Assembly: GCA_005862285.1 (NCBI GenBank)
Contig: SZXW01000014.1
Span: 62,001 to 126,000 of the forward strand
Origin: Chlorobium sp.
Lineage (GTDB): Bacteria; Bacteroidota; Chlorobiia; Chlorobiales; Chlorobiaceae
Direction of reading: 5' to 3'
DNA length: 64,000 nucleotides
The translations under genes and the position numbers were made by a program. How positions within the stretch are numbered: the stretch's first letter is position 1; the number at the start of each line of letters is the position of its first letter. The notes beneath the pieces are model-generated. The model did no database searches. It worked only from the letters and a program-made list of their open reading frames with translations, and had not been told where the DNA came from. Positions 51,277-61,002 of the stretch are shown here, one piece after another.

Positions 51277-53535
51277 ATGAACGATACCGTGAGTAAATTT
51301 TTTTCCATGAAGAAAGTTGTTCTTTCCATCCTGTTTCTTGCCATTATGCTGACAGCCGGTCAGGTTCTGGCGAAGAAATCCTTCCTGGGCCTCCCGAGTG
51401 TCGAGGAACTGGAAAACCCCAATCCTGAACTTGCTTCGCTGGTGTATTCGGAAGACGGTGTGCTCCTGCACAAATATTTCCTGAAAAACCGGACCTTCAT
51501 ACCGCTCAAATCCATCCCCATGTCCACGCGCCATGCGCTCATTGCAACCGAGGATGCGACATTTTACCAGCACTGGGGTGTGGACCTGCGAAGGCTTGCC
51601 CTCGTGATGGGTGAAAATATCGTCAAGGGAAGGTCCCGCTGGTATGGTGCAAGCACGATCACACAGCAGCTTGCAAAAAACCTGTTCCTCACCCAGGAAA
51701 GAACGGTGAGCAGAAAACTCAAGGAGTTCGTAACGGCTGTCGAACTTGAAAAAACCTATACGAAAGACGAGATCCTCGCGCTTTACCTCAATACGGTGTA
51801 CTTCGGCTCAGGAGCCTACGGAGTGGAAGCGGCTGCCCAGACCTATTTCGGAAAATCGGCGTACCAGCTTACTCTTCCTGAAAGCGCGACCCTGATAGCG
51901 ACACTCAAGAACCCTACAGCCTATAACCCGGCAAAAAACCCGAACGATGCCGTCAGCAGAAGGAACATCGTGCTTTCTCTGATGGAAAAGGAAAATTACA
52001 TTACTTCCGCACAGGCTGCACAGGCGAAAAGGGCGCCTCTTGTAATGAAATACTCACCGGTAAGCCGTCAGGGGCTTGCTCCCTACTTTACCGAGTACAT
52101 CCGTCAGACGGTCAAGCCGACTTCGATGCTGGGAGATATCAATCTTTACCGGGATGGCCTGACCATCCAGACCACGCTCGACAGCAGAATGCAGAAATAT
52201 GCACAGCAGGCTGTCGCAGAACATCTCGCAGCTTTACAGGCGACATTCGACCGCTCCTGGAGATGGACGGAATCTCTGAAAAACCAGATGATCCGCGAAA
52301 GCGACCGGTACAAGGAGATGATCGATGACGGCGTGACAGACCAGCAGGCTATGGTGAAGCTCAAAGCCGACACAGCCTGGCTGAACGGACTGCTGAGAGA
52401 AAAAACACGCATACAGGCCGCACTTGTAGCTATCGATCCTGCAAACGGACATGTCAAGGCCTGGGTGGGCGGAAACAGCTCCCCTGACGAGTATAAATAC
52501 CAGTTCGACCACGTCTGGCAGGCCAAACGGCAGCCAGGCTCGACCTTCAAGCCCTTTGTCTACACGACTGCTATCGACAAGGGATTGCCGGCCAACTTCC
52601 GTGTGCTCGACCAGCCGCTTGAACTGAAAAGCGGTGACGGGTCCATCTGGTCACCAAGGAACTCCGACGGCTCTTCCGGCGGCATGACGACGCTTCGCGA
52701 CGCCTTGTGCCGTTCATTGAACCAGGTTACCGTCAGGCTCGCCTACGAACAGCTGAAGGTATCGGAAATCATCAGCTATGCGAGAAGAATGGGCATCTCA
52801 TCTCCCCTGGCCCCGAACCTGTCGCTCGCCCTCGGAACTTCTGAGGTCAATCCGCTTGAACTTGCCGGCGCATTTTCGACATTCGCCAACAACGGTATCT
52901 GGAACGAACCTGTTTCCATTCTGAGGGTAGACGACAAAAATCACCGCAAGCTCTCCGAATACATTCCCAACCGGCATGTTGCCATAGATTCCACGACGAA
53001 TTTCGTGATGATTTCGATGCTCAAGGATGTCATCAACAGAGGCACAGGAGCCGCAGTGCGAGCGACCTATGCGTTCAATAACGAAGCTGCCGGAAAAACC
53101 GGTACGACGCAAAGCATGCGTGATGCCTGGTTTGCGGGATTCACTCCTCAGCTTGTCGCCGTTGTATGGACCGGATTCGATGACGAACGCGTCAAATTCA
53201 CCTCGATGGAATACGGCCAGGGCGCAAGGGCGGCGCTTCCGATCTGGGCCCTGTTCATGAAACGCTGTTACAGCGATGCTTCGCTTAAACTTCAAAACAG
53301 GTATTTCCATATACCAGAAACGGTTGTTGCCGTACCGATTTCAGGACAGACCAACGCGCCGTCTGAGCTTCTCGGCAGCAATGTGTATGTCGAATATTTC
53401 ACACCGAAAGGTTTTGAATATTATAAATCCCATGCTGCCAGTTCTTCGGGCGCAGCAAGTGACTCGACAGGTCACGGAGGAGGAAATTTCCCGCCGCCGA
53501 CCCCGATGCCGGCTGAAAACCGGGGCAGGGAATGA
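51277..53535 (+). CDS. Class A penicillin-binding protein (PBP1A-type)
   Basis: The 752-residue bifunctional enzyme polymerises and cross-links peptidoglycan. An N-terminal membrane anchor (about 12-30) precedes the transglycosylase with catalytic E92 in IATEDATFYQHWGVD and GASTITQQLAKNLFL. The transpeptidase has S422 in PGSTFKP, an SLNQ box and KTGTT. The C-terminal tail is Pro/Ser-rich. Length is typical. ATG 51307 is a possible later start. Confidence 0.92.
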   Translation: MNDTVSKFFSMKKVVLSILFLAIMLTAGQVLAKKSFLGLPSVEELENPNPELASLVYSEDGVLLHKYFLKNRTFIPLKSIPMSTRHALIATEDATFYQHWGVDLRRLALVMGENIVKGRSRWYGASTITQQLAKNLFLTQERTVSRKLKEFVTAVELEKTYTKDEILALYLNTVYFGSGAYGVEAAAQTYFGKSAYQLTLPESATLIATLKNPTAYNPAKNPNDAVSRRNIVLSLMEKENYITSAQAAQAKRAPLVMKYSPVSRQGLAPYFTEYIRQTVKPTSMLGDINLYRDGLTIQTTLDSRMQKYAQQAVAEHLAALQATFDRSWRWTESLKNQMIRESDRYKEMIDDGVTDQQAMVKLKADTAWLNGLLREKTRIQAALVAIDPANGHVKAWVGGNSSPDEYKYQFDHVWQAKRQPGSTFKPFVYTTAIDKGLPANFRVLDQPLELKSGDGSIWSPRNSDGSSGGMTTLRDALCRSLNQVTVRLAYEQLKVSEIISYARRMGISSPLAPNLSLALGTSEVNPLELAGAFSTFANNGIWNEPVSILRVDDKNHRKLSEYIPNRHVAIDSTTNFVMISMLKDVINRGTGAAVRATYAFNNEAAGKTGTTQSMRDAWFAGFTPQLVAVVWTGFDDERVKFTSMEYGQGARAALPIWALFMKRCYSDASLKLQNRYFHIPETVVAVPISGQTNAPSELLGSNVYVEYFTPKGFEYYKSHAASSSGAASDSTGHGGGNFPPPTPMPAENRGRE

Positions 53536-53574
53536 GCGGCAGGATAATAATTTTCCAACAATAACTCTTTTTTT

Positions 53575-55116
53575 ATGCAATCGGTATTAGTACTGGATTT
53601 CGGTTCGCAATATACACAGTTGATTGCCAGACGTATTCGCGAACTTGGTATCTATTCTGAAATCCTTCCCTACAATACCACGCCGGAAACCATACGGGAA
53701 CATGATCCGAAAGCCATCATTCTTTCGGGCGGGCCTACGAGTGTTTACAGTGAATCATCGATCATGCCAAATGAAGGAATATTTTCACTCGGCATTCCTG
53801 TGCTCGGCATCTGCTACGGCCTTCAGGCTATCGCAAAGCATTTCGGCGGAGAGGTTGCAAGTTCAGCGAAACATGAGTTCGGCCGTGCGAAAATCTTCGT
53901 TAACCGTGATAATGAACCGGAAAGCATGCTTTTCCGGAATATTCCTGATTCAGACGTCTGGATGAGCCACGGCGACAAAGTGGTCCGGATGCCCGAAGGG
54001 TTCAGGGTAACCGCAAGCAGCGGAAATTCCGAAATGTGCGCCATCGAAAGTTATGGAAACAGGGCCGCACTGAAAGTCTACGGCCTGCAGTTTCATCCGG
54101 AGGTTCAGCATACCCTTTACGGCAAACAGCTCCTCTCGAACTTTCTCATCGATATCGCAGGCATAACCCCGGACTGGTCATCAAAAAGCTTCATCGACCA
54201 CCAGATCGACGATATACGCCGTAAAGCCGGCAAGGAAACCGTGATCTGCGGCATCAGCGGAGGGGTCGACTCTACTGTAGCCGCCGTGCTTGTCAGCAGG
54301 GCGATCGGCAAGCAACTCCACTGTGTCTTCGTCGACAACGGCCTCCTGAGAAAGAACGAAGGGCAGAAGGTAATGAGCTACCTCAAGCCGCTGGGCCTGA
54401 AAGTCACCCTTGCCGATGCATCCGACCTGTTTCTGAAAAGGCTCCAGAACGTGGCATCACCGGAAAAGAAACGCAAGATCATCGGCAGGACCTTCATCCA
54501 GGTTTTCAACGAGCACGTCCACCAGGAGAAGTTCCTTGTCCAGGGAACCCTTTATCCCGACGTCATCGAGAGCGTAAGCGTCAAGGGCCCATCCGAAACC
54601 ATCAAGTCGCACCACAATGTCGGAGGTCTGCCGAAACGAATGAAGCTCAAGCTCATCGAACCGCTTCGCGAGCTCTTCAAGGACGAGGTGCGTTCCGTAG
54701 GCCGCGAGCTCGGCATCAGTGAGGATCTGCTCATGCGCCACCCCTTCCCCGGACCCGGCCTTGCCGTCAGGGTGCTTGGTTCGGTCAGCAGACATCGGCT
54801 CGACATCCTGCGCGAAGCCGATGACATCTATATCGAGGAACTGAAATCGAGCGGCCTCTACCAGCAGGTCTGGCAGGCGTTTTCCGTGCTTCTTCCGGTT
54901 CAGTCGGTCGGCGTCATGGGTGACAAGCGGACCTATGAAAACGTGCTTGCGCTGAGGGCTGTCGAATCTTCGGACGGGATGACCGCCGACTGGGCCCAGC
55001 TGCCGCATGATTTTCTCGCCAGGGTTTCCAACAGGATCATCAACGAGGTAAGGGGCATCAACCGCGTTGCCTATGATATTTCATCGAAACCACCCGCAAC
55101 GATCGAGTGGGAATAA
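53575..55116 (+). CDS. guaA: GMP synthase (glutamine-hydrolysing)
   Basis: GuaA aminates XMP to GMP. The 513-residue protein has the class I glutamine amidotransferase with nucleophile C80 in [14 protein letters not shown] and the HPE pair in [10 protein letters not shown], then the ATP pyrophosphatase with P-loop [15 protein letters not shown], and the dimerisation end [15 protein letters not shown]. It is 39 bases after the PBP gene on the same strand. Confidence 0.97.
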   Translation: MQSVLVLDFGSQYTQLIARRIRELGIYSEILPYNTTPETIREHDPKAIILSGGPTSVYSESSIMPNEGIFSLGIPVLGICYGLQAIAKHFGGEVASSAKHEFGRAKIFVNRDNEPESMLFRNIPDSDVWMSHGDKVVRMPEGFRVTASSGNSEMCAIESYGNRAALKVYGLQFHPEVQHTLYGKQLLSNFLIDIAGITPDWSSKSFIDHQIDDIRRKAGKETVICGISGGVDSTVAAVLVSRAIGKQLHCVFVDNGLLRKNEGQKVMSYLKPLGLKVTLADASDLFLKRLQNVASPEKKRKIIGRTFIQVFNEHVHQEKFLVQGTLYPDVIESVSVKGPSETIKSHHNVGGLPKRMKLKLIEPLRELFKDEVRSVGRELGISEDLLMRHPFPGPGLAVRVLGSVSRHRLDILREADDIYIEELKSSGLYQQVWQAFSVLLPVQSVGVMGDKRTYENVLALRAVESSDGMTADWAQLPHDFLARVSNRIINEVRGINRVAYDISSKPPATIEWE

Positions 55117-55151
55117 TATCATCCTGCTATTAAAATATGGTAAGGGCTGAC

Positions 55152-55946
55152 ATGTCGAACATGCCTGAAGAAAATCTCGTTGTTTTGGTGAACAGCTGTG
55201 ACAAGTATGCAGATATCTGGCCCGTTTTCTTTCAGTTATTCTTCAAATACTGGCCTGATTGCCCATATCCGGTTTTTCTGGGAAGCAACGAAAAGGTCTA
55301 TGATGATCCAAGAGTGACAACGCTTTGCGCCGGACCAGACAAAAGCTGGGCAGATACGACACGAGCGATGGTAGCCAAGGTCCCGGCGACCAATATTCTT
55401 TGGTTCCTTGACGACTTCTTTCTATATGGCAAAGTATCGAATTCTGAAATTGCAGAGTATTATGAGCGGTTTGTAAAACTTCAGGCCAATCATCTCAGGT
55501 TGCAGGCACATGGTGGAAGCGATCAGTTGAAGCGCAGTATCGATGCCAAGCTGGTTGAAATACTTCCCGGTGATGACTATCGAACTTCGCTGGGAAATGC
55601 TATCTGGCGCCGTTCAACCCTGCTTGGCCTCCTGAAAGCAGGAGAATCGCCCTGGGAAATGGAATCTTTCGGCAGCCGTAGATCAGATCAGTTTAACGGT
55701 TTCTATGCCACTCGTCAAGATATTTTTCAACGTAAAAATGGATTGGAGAGAGGCAAATGGCTGCGGGAGCATCTACCGTTTTATGCAAGTGAAGGCATTA
55801 CGATCCCTGCCGGACATGCCGTTATGAGCCGCACCGAGCATAATGCCAAATTAATGAGGCAACACATGAAACGCTACCTGAAGCGAAGCCTCGTTCCCTT
55901 CCGTTCGGTCTATAGAGTATTGAAGGATAAAAAAATCAACGAGTAG
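55152..55946 (+). CDS. Glycosyltransferase-like protein
   Basis: From ATG 55152, with AAGGG at good distance, the product has 264 residues. The N-terminus (NLVVLVNSCDKYADIWPVFF, then WPDCPYPVFLGSN) and the acidic motif ILWFLDDFFLYG look like a GT-A fold nucleotide-sugar site. The C-terminal region (NAIWRRSTLLGLLKAGESPW) supports that family. It is the first gene of the accessory region. Family fit is good, exact enzyme unknown. Confidence 0.7.
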   Translation: MSNMPEENLVVLVNSCDKYADIWPVFFQLFFKYWPDCPYPVFLGSNEKVYDDPRVTTLCAGPDKSWADTTRAMVAKVPATNILWFLDDFFLYGKVSNSEIAEYYERFVKLQANHLRLQAHGGSDQLKRSIDAKLVEILPGDDYRTSLGNAIWRRSTLLGLLKAGESPWEMESFGSRRSDQFNGFYATRQDIFQRKNGLERGKWLREHLPFYASEGITIPAGHAVMSRTEHNAKLMRQHMKRYLKRSLVPFRSVYRVLKDKKINE

Positions 55947-55971
55947 TCCCGAAGCTTGATCGATCACTTGA

Positions 55972-56103
55972 TTAGCGGTTTCGATCATAAATCAAATCCT
56001 CCAGCTTCTTCCTGATCCAGCTCCGTTCGTCGCTCCCGACCGCCGACAGTCGCAGTACCGGCAGACCGCATTTCGCCGGCACAGCATCCTTCAGGGCATC
56101 CAC
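55972..56103 (-). pseudogene. C-terminal fragment, DUF2726/nuclease-like
   Basis: A minus-strand reading gives a C-terminal piece, VDALKDAVPAKCGLPVLRLS, then SDERSWIRKKLEDLIYDRNR and a stop at 55972. It resembles the last strands of DUF2726-type or related nuclease-like domains, where 'DxxLxxxGLPLLRI' is typical. There is no start codon or upstream domain, so it is a remnant. Assignment is uncertain. Confidence 0.35.
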
Positions 56104-56149
56104 CAATCGACCGTCTCAATGTCATGGAACACTTTCAAGCCGAACAGCC

Positions 56150-57589
56150 TCAATCGGGCGGTCTTTGGTTTCCTGTGAAAACCTTGTCCGCGTTCAACCG
56201 GGTTGCGTCGAAAATTTCGTCCCAGGCTGCATTCGCCTTTTCGGACTGGTCCATGAACTCATGGCTGCGACCGCATGCGAGCAGTCGACGGCCCGCGTAG
56301 TCGGATAACGCTACGTGGCTGTCCAGCATAGCAAGCAATATGTCGCGGTCCTCCTCCGACAGATCGACTGTTCGCTCTCCTGTCTGCGAGTAATAATCGT
56401 ATGCGCTCTGCGTCACCGCCGAATAGGCCGCCAGTGTCCGGCCGGTCGCTGCATGATCACCGAGCAGCAATGTCATGCAGATCCGGAGCTGGAGCTGTGC
56501 AACATAAAGCGGCAGGAAGTCGATCGATCCTGACCAGCCTGCTTCTACGAGCTTTTCCAGCGTTCCCGACATCTCATGGAGCCGAGTGAGATCCGTGTCC
56601 TGGACTGAGGGATAGAATTCGAAGTCGAGCCAGGTCTCCCGTTCACCAGGTTTGAGCTCGGCATTGCTTGCATCGATGTGGCGCCTGACATCCTCGATGT
56701 TCGCCTCGAATTCATCGGGAGTCATCACCTTGAACACATCAGCCAGGCCTTCCCGGACTTGCACTGCCGTCAGTGACGGCGGACATCCCTGCTTCGTCCA
56801 GACGGCCTTTCCCAGCCGCCCGGCCATCGCAGACTGCATAGCCAGCTGCGACTCTTTTTTTGCGATCGCTTTTTCGTCGAACACGACAGTCACCCGATCG
56901 CGCCGTTGATCCGTGTTCAGCTGGTCGAGCTCCCATAGCGCGCTTTCGGTGAGCGAGGATACGTAAACAATGTAATGGTCCATCCGCGGAACCAGTTCGA
57001 GCAACCCTTCCTTCCAGTGCAGTGCATTGAGGTAGACTGCGGCCGGACGTTGATTGATCCATTGAATCAGTGCATCGAAGTCGTTGTAGTACCGCTCCGC
57101 AGTCACCGTCTCCCAGTCTACCTCCCTGGGACTGAGCACTTTGAACAGGTGGCGCTGCAGTAGTGAGGGCAGCTTCAGCGTGAAACCTTCCGTATCCATC
57201 GTCGAAAGGCCCGCCGCCATTCCCCCGCCGGTCGCGAAGGCTGCCTCGAAGTCATAGCCCCGCAGGTAAAGCACCTGCTTACCATTGTAACGGTGAAGCA
57301 ATTGCCAGTTCGCGCTCTTGTGACACGAAAGCACGTACATGTATACACCGATAATCTCGATCAATACATTGAAATCGAGCGACCGGAAATCGAAGAGCAT
57401 TGAGCGACCTTTCGCTGTCGGCCGGGTCAGTCCTTCGCTGAGACCCTCCTGATACTGCAGGTTGAGTGTGGTCGTGATCGAAGAGAGATAGAGGCGGAAC
57501 TTGCGGTATACATAGTATCCAAACAGCTTCTTCGCAGCCTCATCGAGCAACACGAAGTCGATCAGTTCATCTGCAGCATGCTCGGTCAT
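56150..57589 (-). CDS. Large protein with TIR/SLOG-like motifs, possible immune effector or sensor
   Basis: The 479-residue protein starts at ATG 57589, preceded by AGGGGAG. I recognise no named family. Residues 106-115 read VLYLRGYDFE, and 204-221 include YIVYVSSLTESALWELD, then RVTVVFDEKAI; this spacing recalls the nucleotide-binding TIR/SLOG-like folds that follow VLxLRSF motifs in bacterial conflict proteins. About 60-90 is moderately hydrophobic (NVLIEIIGVYMYVLSC). The C-terminal 150 residues look helical, like repeats. Upstream on the same strand are a small membrane protein and a TIR protein. Confidence 0.6.
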   Translation of the reverse strand: MTEHAADELIDFVLLDEAAKKLFGYYVYRKFRLYLSSITTTLNLQYQEGLSEGLTRPTAKGRSMLFDFRSLDFNVLIEIIGVYMYVLSCHKSANWQLLHRYNGKQVLYLRGYDFEAAFATGGGMAAGLSTMDTEGFTLKLPSLLQRHLFKVLSPREVDWETVTAERYYNDFDALIQWINQRPAAVYLNALHWKEGLLELVPRMDHYIVYVSSLTESALWELDQLNTDQRRDRVTVVFDEKAIAKKESQLAMQSAMAGRLGKAVWTKQGCPPSLTAVQVREGLADVFKVMTPDEFEANIEDVRRHIDASNAELKPGERETWLDFEFYPSVQDTDLTRLHEMSGTLEKLVEAGWSGSIDFLPLYVAQLQLRICMTLLLGDHAATGRTLAAYSAVTQSAYDYYSQTGERTVDLSEEDRDILLAMLDSHVALSDYAGRRLLACGRSHEFMDQSEKANAAWDEIFDATRLNADKVFTGNQRPPD

Positions 57590-57757
57590 AAAACTCCCCT
57601 GTTGTTTGCTTGAGGCAAAGAATATGGTGAAAAGAAACTCTGATCCGGATCCTCGATACTTTCATTCAATAGAAACAACAATCAATACTCGTTTTCATTT
57701 TGGTTTGCTGAACAACGCCCCAAATACTTTCTATAGTTACGATCGTCCTCTCTTTGA

Positions 57758-57952
57758 CTACCTCCTCCTGAAGGAAACTATGGCGAATCCGAGAGCCGCT
57801 CCGGCACAACCCGCGCAAGCTATCCTCAGCCAGGCATAGTGCATTTCGGTACGGATCCCCATGAGAATCCCGAAAATGAGAATGCCGAGAATGATTTTGA
57901 CAATCTGCCGGCCCGATAAGGGTGCAGACTTACTTTTCCGCTCCTTATTCAT
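57758..57952 (-). CDS. Small two-helix membrane protein
   Basis: From ATG 57952 the product has 64 residues: a basic N-terminus, a helix at about 17-35 (IVKIILGILIFGILMGI) and a second at about 43-60 (WLRIACAGCAGAALGFAIVS), ending RRR. It lies between the TIR gene and the 479-residue gene on the same strand with gaps of about 150-170 bases. It may be a membrane partner of that pair. Start at 57979 is possible. Confidence 0.5.
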   Translation of the reverse strand: MNKERKSKSAPLSGRQIVKIILGILIFGILMGIRTEMHYAWLRIACAGCAGAALGFAIVSFRRR

Positions 57953-58105
57953 GATCATTTCTGACCAGGGATTCATCACAATCGAAGTTATGTATAAGTA
58001 TTATTGTCCCCTTTTTTCTCATGAAATCGCCCAACGACTTGCTGCTCACCGGCGGCACGCAGTGCTGTCCGATACTGCTGCGGGTTAGAAGGAATTGAAC
58101 CGATG

Positions 58106-58699
58106 TCAATCGTGTCTTTCGGAACTCGTCAGGCGTGCAACAATACTGCGAGCTATCTCCTCGGTCCGGGTCGCCTGTGACCTCTTCCAGTCTTGTTTTC
58201 TCTCGTGCTCCTGCTCGACGTGCTGCTCGGATTCCCAATCCCGGTATTCACCGGACTCATCCTTTGGATAGTAGTGGATGTTGGAACGTCTAACAAACAC
58301 GCCCGGAGAAAAGCCAAACAAACCACCGTGGGGTGTGTTCCTCCGAAAGTCGAGCCATTGGTATGCGCGGAGCGGATCGGGAACTTCCGTATCATCAAGC
58401 AGGATCGGTATGATCTCCTTGTCAGCCTTGATGCTTGCCTCGTACTCCTGACGCACCCAATCGGAAGCTGCAGAGTGCACGCACCAGAAAACAAGCACAG
58501 TGTGGCAGTGTTCCAAAGCTTTCATGATCTTCTCTGCCCACTTCTCACCGGGCCGGATGCTGACAAAGTCCTGAAATACGCTCCCTTTCTTCATCGCACG
58601 GACCAATTGGACAATCGGATCGATCCTGTCCCGGTCCTCGGAGCTATACGAGATAAAGACATCGGCAGCATCAGATAACGAATGTGTGGTATCGTTCAC
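58106..58699 (-). CDS. TIR-domain protein
   Basis: The 197-residue protein has a bacterial TIR domain at about 10-120: box 1 DVFISYSSED (13-22), HTVLVFWCVHSAASDWVRQE (66-85) with putative catalytic E85 in the W81xxxE85 pattern, and IIPILLDDTEVPDPLR. Such domains are often NAD+ hydrolases in anti-phage systems. A Glu/Arg-rich coiled-coil tail (about 155-195) follows. It is the first gene of a minus-strand trio. TIR identity is firm; NADase activity is inferred. Confidence 0.88.
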   Translation of the reverse strand: MNDTTHSLSDAADVFISYSSEDRDRIDPIVQLVRAMKKGSVFQDFVSIRPGEKWAEKIMKALEHCHTVLVFWCVHSAASDWVRQEYEASIKADKEIIPILLDDTEVPDPLRAYQWLDFRRNTPHGGLFGFSPGVFVRRSNIHYYPKDESGEYRDWESEQHVEQEHERKQDWKRSQATRTEEIARSIVARLTSSERHD

Positions 58700-58833
58700 G
58701 CGCTCACTCCCAACGATTTAGTATAATAGCCCTTCCATTCGGGTTATATCTTTTTTCCAAGTCCGATGACAACCTCCCTCATCTTGGGAGACCAGGTCAG
58801 CTTGGCCTGCTGCCTTGTAACAATAAATAGATG

Positions 58834-58983
58834 GATCAGCCTAAACCGCGGATTTTAGATTTATATCAGATAAGTTTCAGCAATAATGTCTCAAGGATTC
58901 TGGGTAACTGAAAATATAACGAAATGATGCCGTGTCATCAATATAACACGGCATCAAATAACCGACAACTACGTCGCAGTCCA
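58834..58983 (+). repeat. REP-like ~150-bp repeat, copy A
   Basis: This segment matches 62319-62468 with a constant offset of 3485 bases and no evident gap. It opens with a hairpin-forming core, ATCAGC-CTAAACC-GCGGAT, and shares CCGCGGATTTTAGATTTATA. Its right end abuts a decayed REP-associated transposase fragment. Confidence 0.8.
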
Positions 58984-59080
58984 AGCTGTTTCCACTTTTC
59001 AGCAGGATACACAAATGGTTGGTCATGAGCGCCCAGGCATAAATGCTCGTTCCGTTAGCTGCCGCTGCCATTCCCATTCA
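58983..59080 (-). pseudogene. REP-associated tyrosine transposase (Y1) fragment
   Basis: The minus strand reads TSIYAWALMTNHLCILLKSG, the conserved HUH region of Y1/REP-associated transposases. The family has TNHLHIL, so the second catalytic histidine is changed to cysteine. Similarity stops where repeat copy A begins, and no N-terminal domain is joined. It is a truncated, inactive remnant. Confidence 0.75.
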
Positions 59081-59268
59081 CATCCCCTGCCCCAGGCATA
59101 GCGATTCTCATTCACACTATCTACAGTATCATCACTTTTTCAGGATACGCATTACTCTTCCAAAGCAGAGTGACTCCAGTTTTCTGAAGTCAATGATGAC
59201 CGGTCGTTGTTTTAACAAGAGGAATTGGTATGATAAAAAGTATGACAACTATTCAATAACGTGAGCTG

Positions 59269-59511
59269 ATGGGAAAAACAAAAGTTGCGGTTACCATTGA
59301 TGCTGTGGCCATCATAAAAATTGACCGGCTTGTCAAAGCGAAGGTTTTTGCCAATCGCAGTCAGGTAATTCAGGAAGCGCTCTATGAAAAAATTGAGCGC
59401 ATCGAGCACAGCAGACTGGCCGAAGAATGCGCAAAACTCGATGCTGTCGAAAAGCGCCAACTCTCGGAAGAGGGTATAAACGAAGAGATTGAGACATGGC
59501 CGGAATACTGA
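59269..59511 (+). CDS. Ribbon-helix-helix antitoxin (CopG/MazE-like)
   Basis: The 80-residue protein opens with a beta strand and RHH fold, KVAVTIDAVAIIKIDRLVKA, and NRSQVIQEALYEKIER, which binds DNA as a dimer. The acidic C-terminus (about 60-80) would wrap the toxin. Its end overlaps the MazF-like gene by 16 bases, as in type II modules. Confidence 0.88.
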   Translation: MGKTKVAVTIDAVAIIKIDRLVKAKVFANRSQVIQEALYEKIERIEHSRLAEECAKLDAVEKRQLSEEGINEEIETWPEY

Positions 59512-59834
59512 GGGGTGAAATCCGATGGGCTGACCTCAACCCGACGCGGGGTAATGAACAATCCGGTCTTCGACCTGTTCTTGTGGTGAGCCATGATGTG
59601 TTTAATGACCGATCAGGAACTGTTATTGCAATCGCGTTGACAAGCCAGCCTCAAAAAGCGGGTTTTCCGCTTACCATGCCAATTGAATCAGCTGCTCTTC
59701 CGAAAAGATCATGGATTAAAATCAGCCGGATCAGAACTCTCTCAGTAGAACGGATCGGAAGCAAAATCGGAACGCTTTCTGCCGAAGAGTTGATTCGGGT
59801 TATCGACGGCCTCAATGAGATTATCGGAACATGA
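59496..59834 (+). CDS. MazF/PemK-family mRNA interferase toxin
   Basis: The 112-residue protein has the MazF pattern: RGEIRWADLNPTRGNEQSGL with the catalytic arginine region, RPVLVVSHDVFNDRSGTVI, and SWIKISRIRTLSVERIGSKI. These toxins cut mRNA at short sites. It overlaps its antitoxin gene. The pair lies inside the repeat-bracketed segment among transposase remnants and may help keep the island. Confidence 0.92.
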   Translation: MAGILRGEIRWADLNPTRGNEQSGLRPVLVVSHDVFNDRSGTVIAIALTSQPQKAGFPLTMPIESAALPKRSWIKISRIRTLSVERIGSKIGTLSAEELIRVIDGLNEIIGT

Positions 59835-59889
59835 TCCTGCCGAAAGGGCTGTTGAAAGGAACAAGGATGGGACACTCATAACTACATAT

Positions 59890-59994
59890 ACTGATTCCCC
59901 GCACGATCACATGATACAGGGTTCCCGCTGCCGCTGCAGCTGAAACTACAATATGATGCCATGCTCCCGGTACGTCCAGTATCGGTCCTCTCGG
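59890..59994 (-). pseudogene. Remnant of REP-associated transposase N-termini
   Basis: The minus strand reads PRGPILDVPGAWHHIVV and then, after an Ala-rich join, AGTLYHVIVRGI. Both are versions of the RAYT N-terminal signature (PRxxRLDxPGxxYHVIxRG). Two N-terminal pieces in tandem mean at least two insertions or a recombination. There is no downstream catalytic part. The rest of 59835-60356 shows no gene. Confidence 0.65.
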
Positions 59995-60356
59995 CTTTGG
60001 TCTTTGTGATAATGGATTCACAAGGTCTGCCTGCCAAATGCAGTGATTTCGGAACTCGATAGGGCGCCTGTGTATTCCCCTGTCAACGCTTCCCCATTCC
60101 ATTGCTGGCTATCGAGGCATGACTCGGGGTCATGAAGGTTGGCGATTCCTTTCATGTGAGTAACTTTCATTCTCTGCTTTCTACCGGTTTTTATCGGCGC
60201 TTTCTGAATGTCCCGTTATTATTAAAAACAACATAACCAAGGCCAGGTCTTGGAGTGATTGCATATTTTCTCCTTCAATTGGCTAATGTGTTGCGCCTGA
60301 GCTGCGTGCATCGTCTTGAGCGTCGTTCTCCAGATACGGGTTAGGTCGTGTCGTCG

Positions 60357-60956
60357 TCATAGAGAAGCCTTCTCGCGCTTGTACGGGAGGCCATGAAGGG
60401 AATTCATCAACTCACGCAGGTGCTCGTTGATTCGGAAAATCTCGAGAGCGCGCTGCTCTCCCTCCAATTCCTTCGAGAGCGCGACAGACGTCATCAGATA
60501 TTGAGTAGAAACAAGCTTCTTCAGGGAATCTTGCATTTGATCTTGGAAGACCCGGTTCTGTCGAAAGAATAATGCCGCAGAAGCCTGTGAAACGATCCCG
60601 GCTGCCGAACTCACGGTACCGAGCAGTGCTTGATTCCCGATGAATGCAATGAGAATTCCAGCAATGATAACAACAAAGCCAATAATGGCGATTGCAATGC
60701 TCGCAAGTGAACTGGTCCGTGCTTGGGAGAGGTTCTCTGTGTAATAGGTGTTCAGTACCCGAAAGTTTTGAACAAGTAGGTTTGAGAGATTGTCAACGCT
60801 GCCCGGCTGGAGTTCGACGGAGATGGCTCTCGCCTCGCTATTTTTGGATGACTTCAGGAGTGCCTCCCGGTATTGGAAAAAAACCATGAGCGAGGAGATG
60901 ATCCCGGCCAAAACCACTCCGACGAGCGTGACAAATTCCGTGCTAATTCTATCCAT
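60357..60956 (-). CDS. Membrane protein resembling TRADD-N-associated membrane domain
   Basis: From ATG 60956, preceded by GGGGGGA, the product has 199 residues. One helix at about 6-25 is followed by a charged linker, NFRVLNTYYTENLSQARTSS, then two closely spaced helices with ASIAIAIIGFVVIIAGILIA. The C-terminus is a helical, charged cytoplasmic part. The YY-x3-L-x-QAR...helix pattern resembles the two-helix domain found with TRADD-N in bacterial conflict systems. This match is from memory and needs a profile search. Confidence 0.6.
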   Translation of the reverse strand: MDRISTEFVTLVGVVLAGIISSLMVFFQYREALLKSSKNSEARAISVELQPGSVDNLSNLLVQNFRVLNTYYTENLSQARTSSLASIAIAIIGFVVIIAGILIAFIGNQALLGTVSSAAGIVSQASAALFFRQNRVFQDQMQDSLKKLVSTQYLMTSVALSKELEGEQRALEIFRINEHLRELMNSLHGLPYKREKASL

Positions 60957-61002
60957 CGAGAATCCCCCCAACACTTGAAGTCTAGCCTAACAATTATTAG
61001 AT

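Noticed and set aside
57606-57839. Plus-strand frame of 77 codons opposite the TIR-region genes
   Set aside because: It overlaps the small membrane protein on the opposite strand and has no ribosome site or family pattern.
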